A stretch of DNA of 64,000 bases from positions 79,510,028 through 79,574,027 of the forward strand of contig NC_088295.1 of assembly GCF_032854445.1 (NCBI RefSeq), written 5' to 3'. Source of the DNA: Liolophura sinensis (lineage: Eukaryota; Mollusca; Polyplacophora; Chitonida; Chitonidae). The notes below the pieces were generated by a model, which did no database searches, was not told the origin of the DNA, and saw nothing but the letters and a program-made list of their open reading frames with translations. The position numbers were made by a program, and so were the translations under genes. Numbering within the stretch: position 1 is the first letter of the stretch; every line of letters starts with the position of its first letter. Shown here in pieces: positions 23,101-33,139 of the stretch.

Positions 23101-26100
23101 ACCCTATCAACGGCAAAATGTCGGGTAAGTCAGTCAGTGATCTACATGTATTGTGGTAACTGCATATCCCTGTGAAACCAGCACGTATGAACGGCAAAAT
23201 GTCGGGTAAGTCAGTCAATGATCTACATTTATTGTGGTATCTGCATATCCCTGTGAAACCAGCACCTGTCAACGGCAAAATGTCGGGTAAGTCAGTCAAT
23301 GATCTACATGTATTGTGGTATCTGCATATCCCTGTGAAACCAGCACCTGTCAACGGCAAAGTGTCGGGTAAGTCAGTCAATGATCTACATGTATTGTAGT
23401 ATCTCTACATGTATTGTAGTATCTGCTTATCCCTGTGAAACCAGCACCTATCAACGGCAAAATGTCGAGTAAGTCCGTCAATGATCTACATGTATTGTGG
23501 TATCTGCATATCCCTGTGAAACCAGCACCTATCAACGGCAAAATGTCGAGTAAGTCAGTCAATGATCTACATGTATTGAGGTATCTGCATATCCCCGTAC
23601 GACCAGCACCTATCAACGGCAAAATGTCGGGTAAGTCAGTCAATGATCTACATGTATTGTGGTATCTGCATATCCCTGTGAAACCAGCACCTATCAACAG
23701 CAAAATGTCTGGTAAGTCCGTCTATGATCTACATGTATTGAGGTATCTGCATATCCCTGTGAAACCAGCATGTATGGGGCCAAATCAACATTTAATCAAA
23801 AAGTATCAATAAATAAATTATTTATCAATATTGATAACTATCGGCATTGATAAATATTTACGGATATGGATAATATTTATCAACATCACAAATTCATTTA
23901 TCAATATAAATAAATTTAAAAAAGAGAAAAACGAGAGGTTAAAGTCTTGCTTCCATGGCAGCTGGTAAATTGTGATTGTTCTTAACTGTTTTTGACTCTA
24001 AAAACGGATATTTCACACAGTTTGTTCTGAACTACTGCTATCCTGTTGCTGAGTTTTATTAAATCTGCCTTGTCTAGCATACAAAATACTGTTAACAACA
24101 CTGACGTACTAGACACCTTTTATTGCACAGGCATTATTTGCTGAGACTAGTTATATTCCATATAAAGTTATGATAAATGTTGAGAATATTAACATTAAGG
24201 TCAAGTAACTTTAAAAACCAGTGTGCACAGAGTTAAAAGAGATATCTGCCAAATAGGGGCAAGCAACTGCTTCAGACATCATGATTTGCTGTGTATGTGG
24301 AGTTACCTCCCATGTAATGGGCCACAGCAGATCATGTACATAAACAACGCACATCCATTTTTTCTAAATGAGCATAGCTAAAGTCTAACTTAAATAAAGA
24401 TCAAATGATGGGAGATACCGTAGAACTTTAGTAACCCTATCGATGAGGCATAATTATGGGAGTGGGAACAGCATTCATGTGCAGCAAATATAATTTGACA
24501 TTCATTCTAATTCATATTAGAATTAATATATTTTTTATCCATATGGAGCTGGTGGATTTCTTATGCAGCTGATACAGATAATGCCTTGTATAGAGTATAG
24601 GTGAAATTTTCTGAAAGTGAGGGAAAAATGATCATGAAGACATCTGTGAACAAGAAGATTTGACATTCTTATCTGTTTTGTTACTTGCAATTTGGTTGTT
24701 ACAGAAGTTATATTTGTCATTCTATATTTTATGACCTTGTTTCAGGTGACCCTATAGCAGACGCCTTTGCTGTAGTCGCCCGTAAGAACAACGCTGTGTT
24801 GCTGATAGCTGACGGTGTAAATTGGGGAGAGAAGTCCAAGCTGGCTGCCAGGTGCGCGCTGTATGGCTGCATGAAGCACATTCAGAATCAGCTGTTTGCG
24901 GAGAGCAACCATCCCTTGACCACCCAGGTAGATCATTGTAAATTTTGACCTGCTTTCTGTATTTGTAGCAATTGAAGTCACAAGTTTTATGCTAAGATCA
25001 CCAGAAACTGATAAGTTGATCATGGCTGAAATTTGTTAAATACTATTAGTTTGTTTTCTTTATTCTTATTATTTTGTTTGTCATTAATATTAAGATCCTT
25101 TGATATGTTCTATCAACGACAGTGGTTGATTCCTCCTTAATTATACTGACATATCAAGTTTACATATCAACTTCACCTGATGTAAATACATATACATTAA
25201 AATAATCTGATGTGACAAAGTGGACAAAGTGATTTTGCTTTTAAGCTTATTCATTTTTTGCAAATGTGAATATCAGGGATAATAATGGTATCAGTGGTGA
25301 TAATGGCATCGGTGGTGATAATGGTAAGCGCGAACCGCTGTATGTTTCAACATGTGTTCACAATGGTCATTATGTCGCATACTAATGATATTGCATATTC
25401 ATATTTCACAGGAAGCTTTGAAGATTCTGCGCAAGTCCATTGATGAAGCTCACTCAATGATTCTGGAGAAGAACGGAGGGTTGACAACTCTGTGTGCCTG
25501 TATGGTGTGTCCTGTAGCCAACTCTGAACAGTACGCTGTCTGCTCTGTCAATGTGGGCGACAGCTACGCCTTCATCTTCAGCCGCCATTATGGCATTCGT
25601 GAGCTGACAGTTGGCTCGCACGACGTCTCTTCAGAACGAGACATCAGAGATGCACAGGGGGCCATTGGGCCTGTTATAGGCAACGAGCCAGAGCTGAACA
25701 ATCTCACATGTGCGGTGAGTTTTGCAAATAAAGGTGATGTGGTGTTTCTCACGACTGATGGCATATCTGATAACTTTGATCCTGTGGTGACCAAAGTGGC
25801 CTTACCAAGGAGAAACAGCGACCCAAATCTGAGTCTGACACGCGACACTCCACTGCCGGTGTATGCCAAACCAGAGATGTCACCTCAGGAGCGGCATGTG
25901 TACTCCATGAAGGAGATGGAGAGGATTGTCCATGAGTATGAGTTAATGACGGAGGAAGACTGTTCAGCTCAGGAAATCTGCGGTGCAATGGTCCAGCATG
26001 TACTCACACTCACAGATGCCAAGAGGAAAGTTCTAGAAAATCCAGCTCTCTACGCCAGGAAGAAAATGTCCTCCACAGAGCGGAAACGCAGAGATTCTGA

Positions 26101-26629
26101 AATAGTGGAGAAAATGTCCAAAGCTCCAGGCAAGCTGGACCACGCTTCTCTTGTGGCTTATGAGGTAGGGATTTATGGGCAAGAGGAGCCTGAAGAAACT
26201 GAAGAGACAACAGACAATGATGTTAATGTGCAGGAGAAAGAGAATAATAATCCAGAGACAGAGTCCTCTAACAAAGGCATGTTGTCCCCCCAATCACCGC
26301 CGGACAGTAAACATCGCAAGTCCCCCATGAAACTCTTCTTCTCAAAGTCCAGGCACTCCAGCACTGGATCCTCGCCTACAACCCCGACCAAATCCTCACC
26401 CTTTAAGCCATCACGCCAAGCCAAGACTCCAACCTCATTACCAGTCACCCCCAAGAAGTACTTCAAGAAGTCTCACTCCCTGTCCGGATCCCCGACCTCC
26501 CCTATCACCCCAGACTCCCCGTTCTCACCACCACACAAGTCAGGAACATCTTCTACCGGCTCAAAGCGAAGGAGTAAGAGAAACCTCAAGGTCTACAAGC
26601 GCACAGTTTCATATGAGTCAAATGTGTAA
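9661..26629 (+). CDS. PP2C-like domain protein, CG9801 family (six coding exons)
   Basis: Joined exons 9661-9710, 18823-19004, 22441-22527, 23005-23124, 24746-24927 and 25412-26629 give 1839 nt, or 612 residues plus TAA. Every junction is GT-AG and the phases (2,1,1,1,0) fit without a stop. The PP2C-like fold spans about residues 120-460. Visible motifs are PIADAFAVV (D152), ADGVNWG (D169), the NGGLTT turn (228-233), VNVGDS (253-258), TTDGISDNF (D323) and KLDHASL (D450). These correspond to the Mn/Mg-binding aspartates of PP2C phosphatases. The usual DGHGG histidine is replaced by V171, and the final DN is DH. Residues 461-612 are a basic, Ser/Pro/Thr-rich, probably disordered tail with many SP/TP sites. 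There is no signal peptide or membrane segment, so an intracellular protein is expected. The family match to Drosophila CG9801 is from recognition. Active phosphatase versus pseudophosphatase is unresolved. The start has a good context (AAAAAATGG) and an in-frame stop upstream at 9622. Confidence 0.9.
10219..10346 (-). mobile_element. SINE family A, head half, intron 1
   Basis: On the minus strand it reads from CAGTGGCTCAGTTGGTTAGC (A box) through GTTCAAGACCATCTC (B box) to AGAAGGTCTGCC. The 3' half and tail are absent. Confidence 0.85.
11161..11226. repeat. Near-perfect 66-bp palindrome without spacer, intron 1
   Basis: Two 33-base arms meet at TTAATTAA. The left arm begins TATATGTCAAGGACCATGTA, and the right arm is its inverse with one mismatch. 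As RNA this would be a hairpin with almost no loop. Confidence 0.93.
11241..11266. repeat. Perfect 26-bp palindrome, intron 1
   Basis: AGACATATGTATT and its exact inverse, centred on ATTAAT. It lies 14 bases after the 66-bp palindrome. Confidence 0.93.
12000..17425. other. Intron 1, unique AT-rich sequence
   Basis: Apart from the SINE at 16769, nothing is recognised. Frequent ACATGTA motifs occur. The 153-codon frame at 10441 and the 84-codon frame at 14657 show no family features. Confidence 0.6.
16769..16926 (+). mobile_element. SINE family A, diverged copy, intron 1
   Basis: AGGCCTCTGTGGCTGAGGGGG, then GCAATGACCCAAGAGCCTCC, CATGCTGGTTTCCTCTCCAG and CAGCAACCTGCGGATAG. There is an insertion in the middle and the tail is missing. 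Confidence 0.8.
17428..17450. repeat. Short inverted repeat, intron 1
   Basis: Arms AACCAACTAA and TTAGTTGGTT nearly abut, just upstream of the 27-bp array. No function is apparent. Confidence 0.6.
17500..18760 (+). repeat. 27-bp minisatellite of acceptor-like units, intron 1
   Basis: About 40 or more copies of a 27-base unit of the form CCTGATTCTTGTTTCTGTTC followed by CACAGAG. Each unit is a pyrimidine-rich tract ending in CACAG|AG, the shape of a 3' splice site. The period is nine codons, so frames stay open on both strands for more than 350 codons; the resulting Cys/Phe/Ser-rich and Glu/Thr-rich peptides are artefacts. The array ends about 60 bases before exon 2. Confidence 0.93.
18823..19004 (+). 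CDS. PP2C-like gene, coding exon 2
   Basis: Acceptor TTTTTCTCTACCAG ends at 18822 and donor CAGA|GTGAGT begins at 19005. The exon encodes residues 17-77, including [16 protein letters not shown] and [15 protein letters not shown], an acidic N-terminal region ahead of the phosphatase-like fold. It lies directly after the 27-bp acceptor-like array of intron 1. Its first bases (GAGCCTGATCC) resemble the array unit. Confidence 0.88.
19495..19920 (+). repeat. 28-bp minisatellite, intron 2
   Basis: About 15 copies of a unit TTGTTGCAGATTAAGGTATC plus CACTAGTA. Variants include GATTGAGG and CACTAATA, and some units are shortened. Each unit places an acceptor-like TTGTTGCAG six bases before a donor-like AAG|GTATCC. 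The array begins about 490 bases after exon 2. Confidence 0.9.
20109..20139. repeat. (AT)n microsatellite, intron 2
   Basis: An uninterrupted AT tract of about 31 bases. Confidence 0.95.
21268..22282 (-). pseudogene. Decayed Tc1-like transposase (DD34E type)
   Basis: Translation on the minus strand from the ATG at 22282 gives a helix-turn-helix start ([20 protein letters not shown]), then an in-frame TGA at 22148-22150. It continues in the same frame through [13 protein letters not shown] and DESRFVVY to a second stop near 21800. A frameshift follows near 21720, and the C-terminal part (21669-21268) carries DDNATPHR and NPIENLW and ends GGHTKY. The three catalytic acidic positions (DES, DNA, PIEN) are visible. 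With two stops and at least one frameshift the protein is not functional. It is antisense to the host gene. Confidence 0.88.
22441..22527 (+). CDS. PP2C-like gene, coding exon 3 (87-nt symmetric exon)
   Basis: Acceptor TTTTGCTCAG ends at 22440 and donor CAAT|GTAAGG begins at 22528. The exon is phase 1 to phase 1, so it adds exactly 29 codons and could be skipped without a frameshift. It encodes [18 protein letters not shown] and onward to NVRIQ. Codons often end in G or C, as in the neighbouring exons, which favours true coding sequence. The exon lies between the outer inverted repeats of the Tc1-like element (20941-22604). A second transposon-end-like motif finishes at 22427, only 13 bases before the exon. 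Confidence 0.75.
23005..23124 (+). CDS. PP2C-like gene, coding exon 4
   Basis: Acceptor TTTTTGTACCAG ends at 23004 and donor TCGG|GTAAGTCAG begins at 23125. The exon encodes residues 108-146, including [18 protein letters not shown] and HPINGKMSG, the first strand region of the PP2C-like fold. The last roughly 50 coding bases and the donor are the first unit of an 81-bp tandem array that runs into intron 4, so seven near-identical donors follow the annotated one. Reading on past the first donor meets an in-frame TAA at 23157. Confidence 0.88.
23075..23775 (+). repeat. 81-bp tandem array spanning the exon 4 donor
   Basis: Eight copies of CGGCAAAATGTCGGGTAAGT with donor sites at about 23125, 23206, 23287, 23368, 23469, 23550, 23631 and 23712. 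The spacing is 81 bases except for one interval with 20 extra bases (two partial units). The first copy is the real end of exon 4. Donors vary slightly (TCGAGTAAGT in copies 5 and 6, TCTGGTAAGT in copy 8). Copy 7 shares TACGACCAGC with the exon, while the others read TGAAACCAGC. Confidence 0.93.
23820..24745. other. Rest of intron 4
   Basis: An AT-rich stretch with TTTATCAATATTGATAA-type short inverted motifs at 23810-23910. Nothing else is recognised. Confidence 0.55.
24746..24927 (+). CDS. PP2C-like gene, coding exon 5
   Basis: Acceptor CTTGTTTCAG ends at 24745 and donor CCCAG|GTAGAT begins at 24928. The exon encodes residues 148-207. It carries [15 protein letters not shown] and [20 protein letters not shown], with D152 and D169 as the expected metal ligands and a helix typical of PP2C after the DG motif. 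It ends in phase 0 with TTQ. Confidence 0.93.
25412..26629 (+). CDS. PP2C-like gene, coding exon 6 (terminal)
   Basis: Acceptor TATTTCACAG ends at 25411. The exon holds 405 codons and a TAA at 26627-26629. It carries most of the PP2C-like fold ([41 protein letters not shown]) and the 150-residue basic Ser/Pro-rich tail ending RTVSYESNV. Open sequence continues upstream to 25352, but that part is intronic because the 25411 acceptor matches the phase-0 end of exon 5. Minus-strand open frames over this exon are shadows. Confidence 0.93.
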   Translation, partial: EALKILRKSIDEAHSMILEKNGGLTTLCACMVCPVANSEQYAVCSVNVGDSYAFIFSRHYGIRELTVGSHDVSSERDIRDAQGAIGPVIGNEPELNNLTCAVSFANKGDVVFLTTDGISDNFDPVVTKVALPRRNSDPNLSLTRDTPLPVYAKPEMSPQERHVYSMKEMERIVHEYELMTEEDCSAQEICGAMVQHVLTLTDAKRKVLENPALYARKKMSSTERKRRDSEIVEKMSKAPGKLDHASLVAYEVGIYGQEEPEETEETTDNDVNVQEKENNNPETESSNKGMLSPQSPPDSKHRKSPMKLFFSKSRHSSTGSSPTTPTKSSPFKPSRQAKTPTSLPVTPKKYFKKSHSLSGSPTSPITPDSPFSPPHKSGTSSTGSKRRSKRNLKVYKRTVSYESNV

Positions 26630-28060
26630 GAATGGCTCGCCAGTTGATTTCCAAAGACTTCATATTGTTTTCCTGTGAAAACTTTTTCCTCAGGACTAGC
26701 ACACTGCTCAGGGAGTTCACAGTGCACCAACTCGAGGCATTTCCAGCCTGCAGCCAAAGGCTTGGTACCTTGCACACTGTGCACATGTAGACGTCTGTAC
26801 AGCTGTAGGTCATGGTTTGTAAAACAGACTTTACTGGGCATAATTCAATCAACATTTACATGTACATTTAAATCACTGTATGAGGCATATACAGCTGTAT
26901 GCCAGTTTTCATCTTTTCATCATTTTGTGTCAAATGTGTATATATTCGTGGAGTAGTCCTTTACATCCAAGCTCTGTATGCATTTCATAAACCATCCAGT
27001 TCACCTTCAGACCTTTTAATTTAAGTCTTCTCAACATCAACTTTTGTATTTGTCAGTCATTGTGGTTTTTATGAATTTTTTTTGGACATTTACCAGAAGA
27101 CATACACATGTACAGATCTAAGGACGTGATATATGATTGGGTCTATACCCACCACTGATGGTATTGTGGGCCGCTGCTGCGCACCAGCTGGGTACTGAAC
27201 AGTGTTTCTACAATGGCTGTGGAACTGATATGAGTATTAACCAAAGACACTCAAATGTAATATATTTCTGAATGGATATACAGTGTAATGTACATTACCA
27301 TGTGTTATATACTTTCAGATTGTTATATGTTATACAAAAGTTTCATTGGCCAGGTATCATATAACATGAGATACATTGCCATATGTGATGTAACATCAGA
27401 CACATTGCCATGCATGACATGTAACATCACAGTTATTGCAATTTACATGTGTCACATAACACATAACATCAGGTTTAATGAGTGAGATTATGAAGGGTGA
27501 ATACACTCCCTCCTGACCTGCCAGGCCTGCTGAAGATGCATTTAGCTGATCCATTGAATCTCATGACCCACAAATATTGCCATTTCTTTACTAGTTCCAT
27601 CCATTGATTCATATTCTTGTGTAACTGTATGTTGGTACTAGCTTTCATTCCGTAGAATACATACATTAACACTATTGTGTTAACTTTAACTGTAGGAGAT
27701 GTGTACATGTACATACACCTGTATATAACATACAGTTCATTGCATAAGTTTTTTCTTCCTTCAAAATTACGCTTGTTATGAATTTTCCTAATAGGTAATT
27801 GTGTTAGATTCTCGTGTGTTTATCCTATTCAAGAGTTTCAAATTCCCATTGATTTGCCTGTAGAACATATATGGCAGCCTTGCACATGGGATAAATACAC
27901 TGTGTGGGATAAGGTGGACCACATTTTGGACAGGTAAATGGTAATTAATAGAGATAATCTATTTTATAAACATACTTTTTTTTCAAAAAAGCATTTCTTG
28001 TAGCTTTTAACACATGGGCTTATTTGTATGTGATCATGATCTTGTATCAGCTTTTCCCAC
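26630..28060. other. Probable 3' UTR and downstream sequence of the PP2C-like gene
   Basis: No clear AATAAA lies soon after the stop, so the 3' end cannot be placed. Loose repeats of ATATGTTATA/CATAACAT type occur at 27290-27475. Confidence 0.45.
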
Positions 28061-28450
28061 ATTGGACCAGTATGTCCATGCTTTATTCAGTGTATGTATG
28101 TGTTTATGGCCATACATGTACATGTATTGGACCAGTATGTCCATGCTTTATTCAGTGTATGTATGTGTTTATGGCCATACATGTACATGTATTGGACCAG
28201 TATGTCCATGCTTTATTCAGTGTATGTATGTGTTTATGGCCATACATGTACATGTATTGGACCAGTATGTCCATGCTTTATTCATTGTATGTATGTGTTT
28301 ATGACCATACATGTACATGTATTGGACCAGTATGTCCATGCTTTATTCAGTGTATGTATATGTTTTGGGGCGCACATACATGTACACGTATTGGACCAGT
28401 ATGTCCATGCTTTATTCAGTGTATGTATATGTTTTGGGGCGCACATGTAC
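28061..28450 (+). repeat. 65-bp minisatellite, about six units
   Basis: Units start at GGACCAGTATGTCCATGC (28064, 28129, 28194, 28259, 28324 and about 28394) and contain the palindrome-rich ACATGTACATGT. It lies 1.4 kb downstream of the PP2C-like stop codon. Overlapping frames rich in Met, Tyr and Cys are by-products of the repeat. Confidence 0.92.
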
Positions 28451-28935
28451 ATGTATTGTATGCCCATGTTCATGTGTAAGCATATGGACATATTGGGTCT
28501 GAATACCCATGATCATATATAAGCCTTTGGACGTATTGGACAAGTATGTTCATGTTCTAAAATAAAGTAAGCTTTTGAACATTTTGATCAGTATGTCCAT
28601 GCTCTTGTATAAGCTTTTGGACGTATTGGACCAGTATGTCCATGGTCTTGTATAAGCCTTTGGACATATTGGACAAGTATGTTCATGTTCTAAAATAAAG
28701 TAAGCTTTTGAACATTTTGATCAGTATGTCCATGCTCTTGTATAAGCTTTTGGACGTATTGGACCAGTATGTCCATGGTCTTGTATAAGCCTTTGGACAT
28801 ATTGGGTCTGAATGTCCATGATCATATATAAGCCTTTGGAAATATTGAACTAGTATGCCCATGCTCATGCATAAGTCTTTGGACATATACATTGGACCAG
28901 TATGTGCATGATTATGTATAAGCTTTTGGGTCAAT
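28450..28935 (+). repeat. 45-bp degenerate array related to the flanking arrays
   Basis: About ten copies of a motif of the form GGACATATTGGACCAGTATG followed by TCCATG and CTTGTATAAGCTTTT. It shares ACCAGTATGTCCATG with the 65-bp array before it and CTTGTATAAGC with the 41-bp array at 29.6 kb. Confidence 0.85.
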
Positions 28936-29599
28936 TCATGTCAAATCAGCCCAAACAATTTTTTTCAGTGACCCCGTTGAATTTTTTAAAACATTTTTAA
29001 AAATACCTTAGCAAATACATGCATGAGGAAGATTTGCCAAGTTGTAGCTTTAAATTGCAAGGGATTTTTGAGACATGGTCCTTTAGAAACACCATCTGTA
29101 TTGTTTATTTTCAACATTCTCAAAACATTTATTTGTTCTGGAAGCATTTTAAGATGGCTCTAATTTCTTATTCAATTGGACTAGAGGTCTGGAAATCCAC
29201 CTAATGGGGCGTTCCTACACAGGCTTTTAGAATATGGCCTCTACATTACTAAAAGAGTACACTTAATTTAACGTTTTTTTTTTTAACTTTGTATTTTTTA
29301 AACTATGTGTATGTGCCATACACATAGGTCAGGTGAAATATATACGAGATATTTGTTAGGTGATTATTATTATTTAGGTACATGGTCATTCGCACAAGAA
29401 GACCTAACCATTTCAAAGCTTTATCTTGGATGTACTTTGTGACTGAATTATGCTTCGGGACAAAAACTGTACAATTTGCCTCTTTTTTTTTTTTCCTTAT
29501 CAGCTCACCATGTTTACAGTTGGGCAGCTTTTTGAAATGTATTGCATTACAACAAGGTACATCAAGAGATAAATTCTGAAATTCTGGCTGAATTGACAT

Positions 29600-30330
29600 G
29601 GAATGACTCATTTGGACATATTGGACCAGTGTGTCTATGCTCATCGTGTATAAGCTTTTGGACATATGGGACCTGAATGTCCATGCTCTTGTATAAGCTT
29701 TTGAATACACTGAGCCTGAATGTCCTTGCTCTTGCATAAGCTTTGGCACACTGGGCCTGAATGTCCTTGCTCTTGCATAAGCTTTGGCACACTGGGCCTG
29801 GGTGTCCATGCTCTTGTATAAGTTTTGGCACACTGGGCCTGAATGTCCATGCTCTTGTATAAGTTTTGGCACACTGGGCCTGAATGTCCTTGCTCTTGTA
29901 TTCGCTTATGGCACATTGGACCTGAATGTCCATGCTCTTGTATTCGCTTATGGCACATTGGGCCTGAATGCCCATGCTGTTGTATAAACTTTGGCACACT
30001 GGGCCTGAATGTCCATGTTCTTGTATAAACTTTGGCAGACTGGGCCTGAATGTCCATGCTCTTGTATAAACTTTGGCACATTGGGCCTGAATGTCCATGC
30101 TCTTGTATAAGCTTTGGCACACTGGGCCTGAATGTCCTTGCTCTTGTATAAGCTTTGGCACACTGGGCCTGGGTGTCCATGCTCTTGTATAAACTTTGGC
30201 ACACTGGGCCTGAATGTCCTTGCTCTTGTATAAGCTTTGGCACACTGGGCCTGAATGTCCTTGCTCTTGTATAAGCTTTGGCACATTGGGCCTGCATGTC
30301 CATGCACTTGTATATGACTTTTAGACATGT
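29600..30330 (+). repeat. 41-bp minisatellite, about 17 units
   Basis: The unit reads CACTGGGCCTGAATGTCC, then T/A-TGCTCTTGTATAAGCTTTGGCA. For example, ACTGGGCC starts at 30121 and 30162. Minus-strand frames up to 271 codons across it (QAQCAKAYTRARTFRPSVPK type) are artefacts. The 670 bases before it (28935-29600) are non-repetitive and show no gene. Confidence 0.92.
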
Positions 30331-32888
30331 TCGATCCACATACGTATATTCATGCTTTTCTGTGGTGATTAGTTGTTTATCATATATATAACTGTATGAC
30401 TGATAATTTCCCATGATTGTTTGATGAAGCATCTGCACTTGCAAAGAATTGTACATTTTTGTACATTTACACTGTATAACATAACAAACTCTAGAACTTG
30501 TAAATAATTCAAACTTTACTTCTGCATACTTTCAGTCTGTGTGCTTCCCACTGTTGCCTTTTTGCACTATTATATGTGTGATGTTATGTTGTAACTCTGT
30601 TGCCCAGATACGACATTGTTGATTGTTGGCTGTACAGATTTATGCCTGATACACAGTTCATGCTCTCTAGAATAACATGATAAGTACAGTTGTACATGGA
30701 ACTGTAAACAGGCAGCTTTTACATGTCTGATATAAATCTGTTGATTATTGATTGATTGTTGTTCACCCATCCTTTCTATTTGAAAAGTTCTAAGAAATGA
30801 TTTTGCTCTAAAGTATTTGCAGCATGCTATGGATATTGCAGTATGAGTAGGCACACTATACATGTACTATATATTATGTTGGTCATAAGTAGTTGTAGTG
30901 CAGTGTATATCCACATATGTTCAAGTATTCCAAACCAGTGTTGAGCAGACCAGAGACACTTCTAGACATTCACCTTTAGTGCGAATTTGTTGATTGCACA
31001 CATAACGGTGCCGCATAAATAATTATGTTTTAATGTGTTTCTTTTTGTGATTTGGAAAAGCGGAGTCTCCTTGTGTAGAAAAGTATAAATATACAGGTCA
31101 AGGGAGAAAAATTTTTTTACCTTAAGACAGTGGAGCATAAATTGCATTCAAATGTGAAATTTTTTATATGCAAAAGTTTATCAAGTTTATTGGATTATTA
31201 ATGTACAGTATACATGGTATATGCCTCAGTTACACAGCCCAGATGGAACAGTATTGCATCTCAACAGTCCAGAGTCTTTATGCCCCTTTCCTCTCCCATG
31301 TCAATAATACTTTAGGTTTACGTGTTTATGTGTGTATAGATATGGCAGCGGTCGATTATCTGTACCAAAGCCACCAATTAGGGTGAATAGACATTGAAAA
31401 GACATCTTAATGGTAGCCACATGGATTGTGGACACTCTGGAAAATGTATAATCCAAAGGTCATGATGTTAAACCAAATCTCCTTTTTATTTTCAAGAAAA
31501 ATATTCAAAAGTTTGAAAAAAGAATTAGAAATATATAGCCGTGAGGCCAAACGTGTGGAACATTAGTATATGGTTACCATATAACAATGTCTGGAAGTTT
31601 TGTTTTCAGCGGATCGGAAATCTACTTCTCATTTCATACATCATCATTTCTACATCATTTTATAGTTTTGACAGTTGAACTTATGAAGGAGAAGAGTATA
31701 CGTAGGGAAAGCTTCAGACAAAAATGGTCATAATTCTATATGCTGTGTTTGGGAAAGTCTGACTTCATAGTCATAGTAAGTTATGCCTGGCGTAATGTTC
31801 GTGCCAACCTATGCGATGCGAAAGCTTTAGTGAAACGAGACCCTGTTGTGCATGTTATGTGGGAATTGTGAAGCATACGCATATATATGTACAAGACTCA
31901 GTTCCATGGTTTGGCCTATCCGTCCACTTTTCGTTCAGTATTGGCAAAGGCTTAGTGAGTGGGTTGGATAAGGTCACATGGGGACGACGTGAAATTTAAG
32001 GCTGTGTTTAGCTATGCAAGAAAAAGTCCCGCAATACCTTTCGGGGAGAGAAGTGTGTACAAAAGTAGTAATGGTAATACAAGATATTTCATGAGTGCTT
32101 GAGAAGCTCCGAAAGATTTGCTAATAGGGAGAAAGTTTAACATGATTCTTTAGTCGTTATGCTTAGGTTGTGATCTCCCAAAACTGTACATATGATTCAA
32201 ATGTATAATCTGAATCAACTATGAATATGGCATACATGTACACGTAGGAAATGATTTGTTCCACAATGAAATAGGATCGTGTTAAAAATTTAAATTCTCG
32301 TTGTTGTACTGATGATTAAAAAGAGGATTTTCATCTTATTATGCGAAGCTACTCTTATCTACAACGATTTTATGTCCAAGGGACCGATTCCACAAGGGCA
32401 TTTCTGACTTTATAAAGATTTGAAATTTTGTCCATCTCTTAAATGTGTTCTTATAACAGATTTGAACCAAAACGTGAGCATTGTGACTGGAGGTTTAAAT
32501 TTTCGGCGTAAGACAGAAATGGCTATGTGGAATGTCAGAGCGTGGCGCAAGTGGACCAAACTTGGTTTCTCGGAGATATATGTAGCTTAGATGTTTTTCT
32601 TGGCGTGTGTTCGTCTTAAAATTTCAATTTCAGTTCTGTATGAGATTTCCATATACACAGTTCTTCCTCTACCCATATTAACCCACCTTTAACCAATATA
32701 CATGTAGTATTAGTAACGTCAGTTGATATATAAACTCAGTTGGTTTTATTCATGGTTACTAGTGTCATCCAGATGTACCTACCTGGAAAGAAAGCCGAAT
32801 TACAAGGTCCCTTGATACCGGCAAGACCTTAAGTACGTTATAAGCATGACCTTCTGACTAAACAACTATTTTTTTTTCTTTTTGGTTA

Positions 32889-32916
32889 GGGGGGGGGGGA
32901 GGGGGGTAGGGGAGGG
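32889..32916 (+). repeat. G-run cluster with G-quadruplex potential
   Basis: Runs of 11, 6, 4 and 3 G separated by A, TA and A. This meets the simple four-run rule for a quadruplex. No promoter or gene is evident beside it. Confidence 0.8.
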
Positions 32917-33139
32917 TGTGGTACTATATAGGCGACCATGAATAGTTATTGTTACAGTGTATTTTGGGCACATTTAACTATTTATTTCTACGAGTTAACG
33001 ACCTGCTTTGTAATATTCACTTAATAATTGTGAATCGCTGAAAATGTTTAAGACCAAGCTGGTAATTTATTCTGAACAGTGGCATATCGAATGTATGGCA
33101 AAAGTACATGTACTAGAATAGTAGTATACATTAACCTTT

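Noticed and set aside
23435-23812. 125-codon frame of repeated [20 protein letters not shown] type
   Set aside because: It is a read-through of the 81-bp exon 4 donor array; the real exon ends at the first donor.
26173-26466. Minus-strand frame opposite exon 6
   Set aside because: It is a shadow of the Ser/Pro-rich coding tail.
28014-28522. Plus-strand frames of up to 151 codons rich in Met, Tyr and Cys
   Set aside because: They follow the 65-bp repeat and occur in all three frames.
29303-30456. Minus-strand frames of 189-271 codons (repeats such as QAQCAKAYTRA)
   Set aside because: They lie in the 41-bp minisatellite; several frames are open at once and no domain or gene context is seen.
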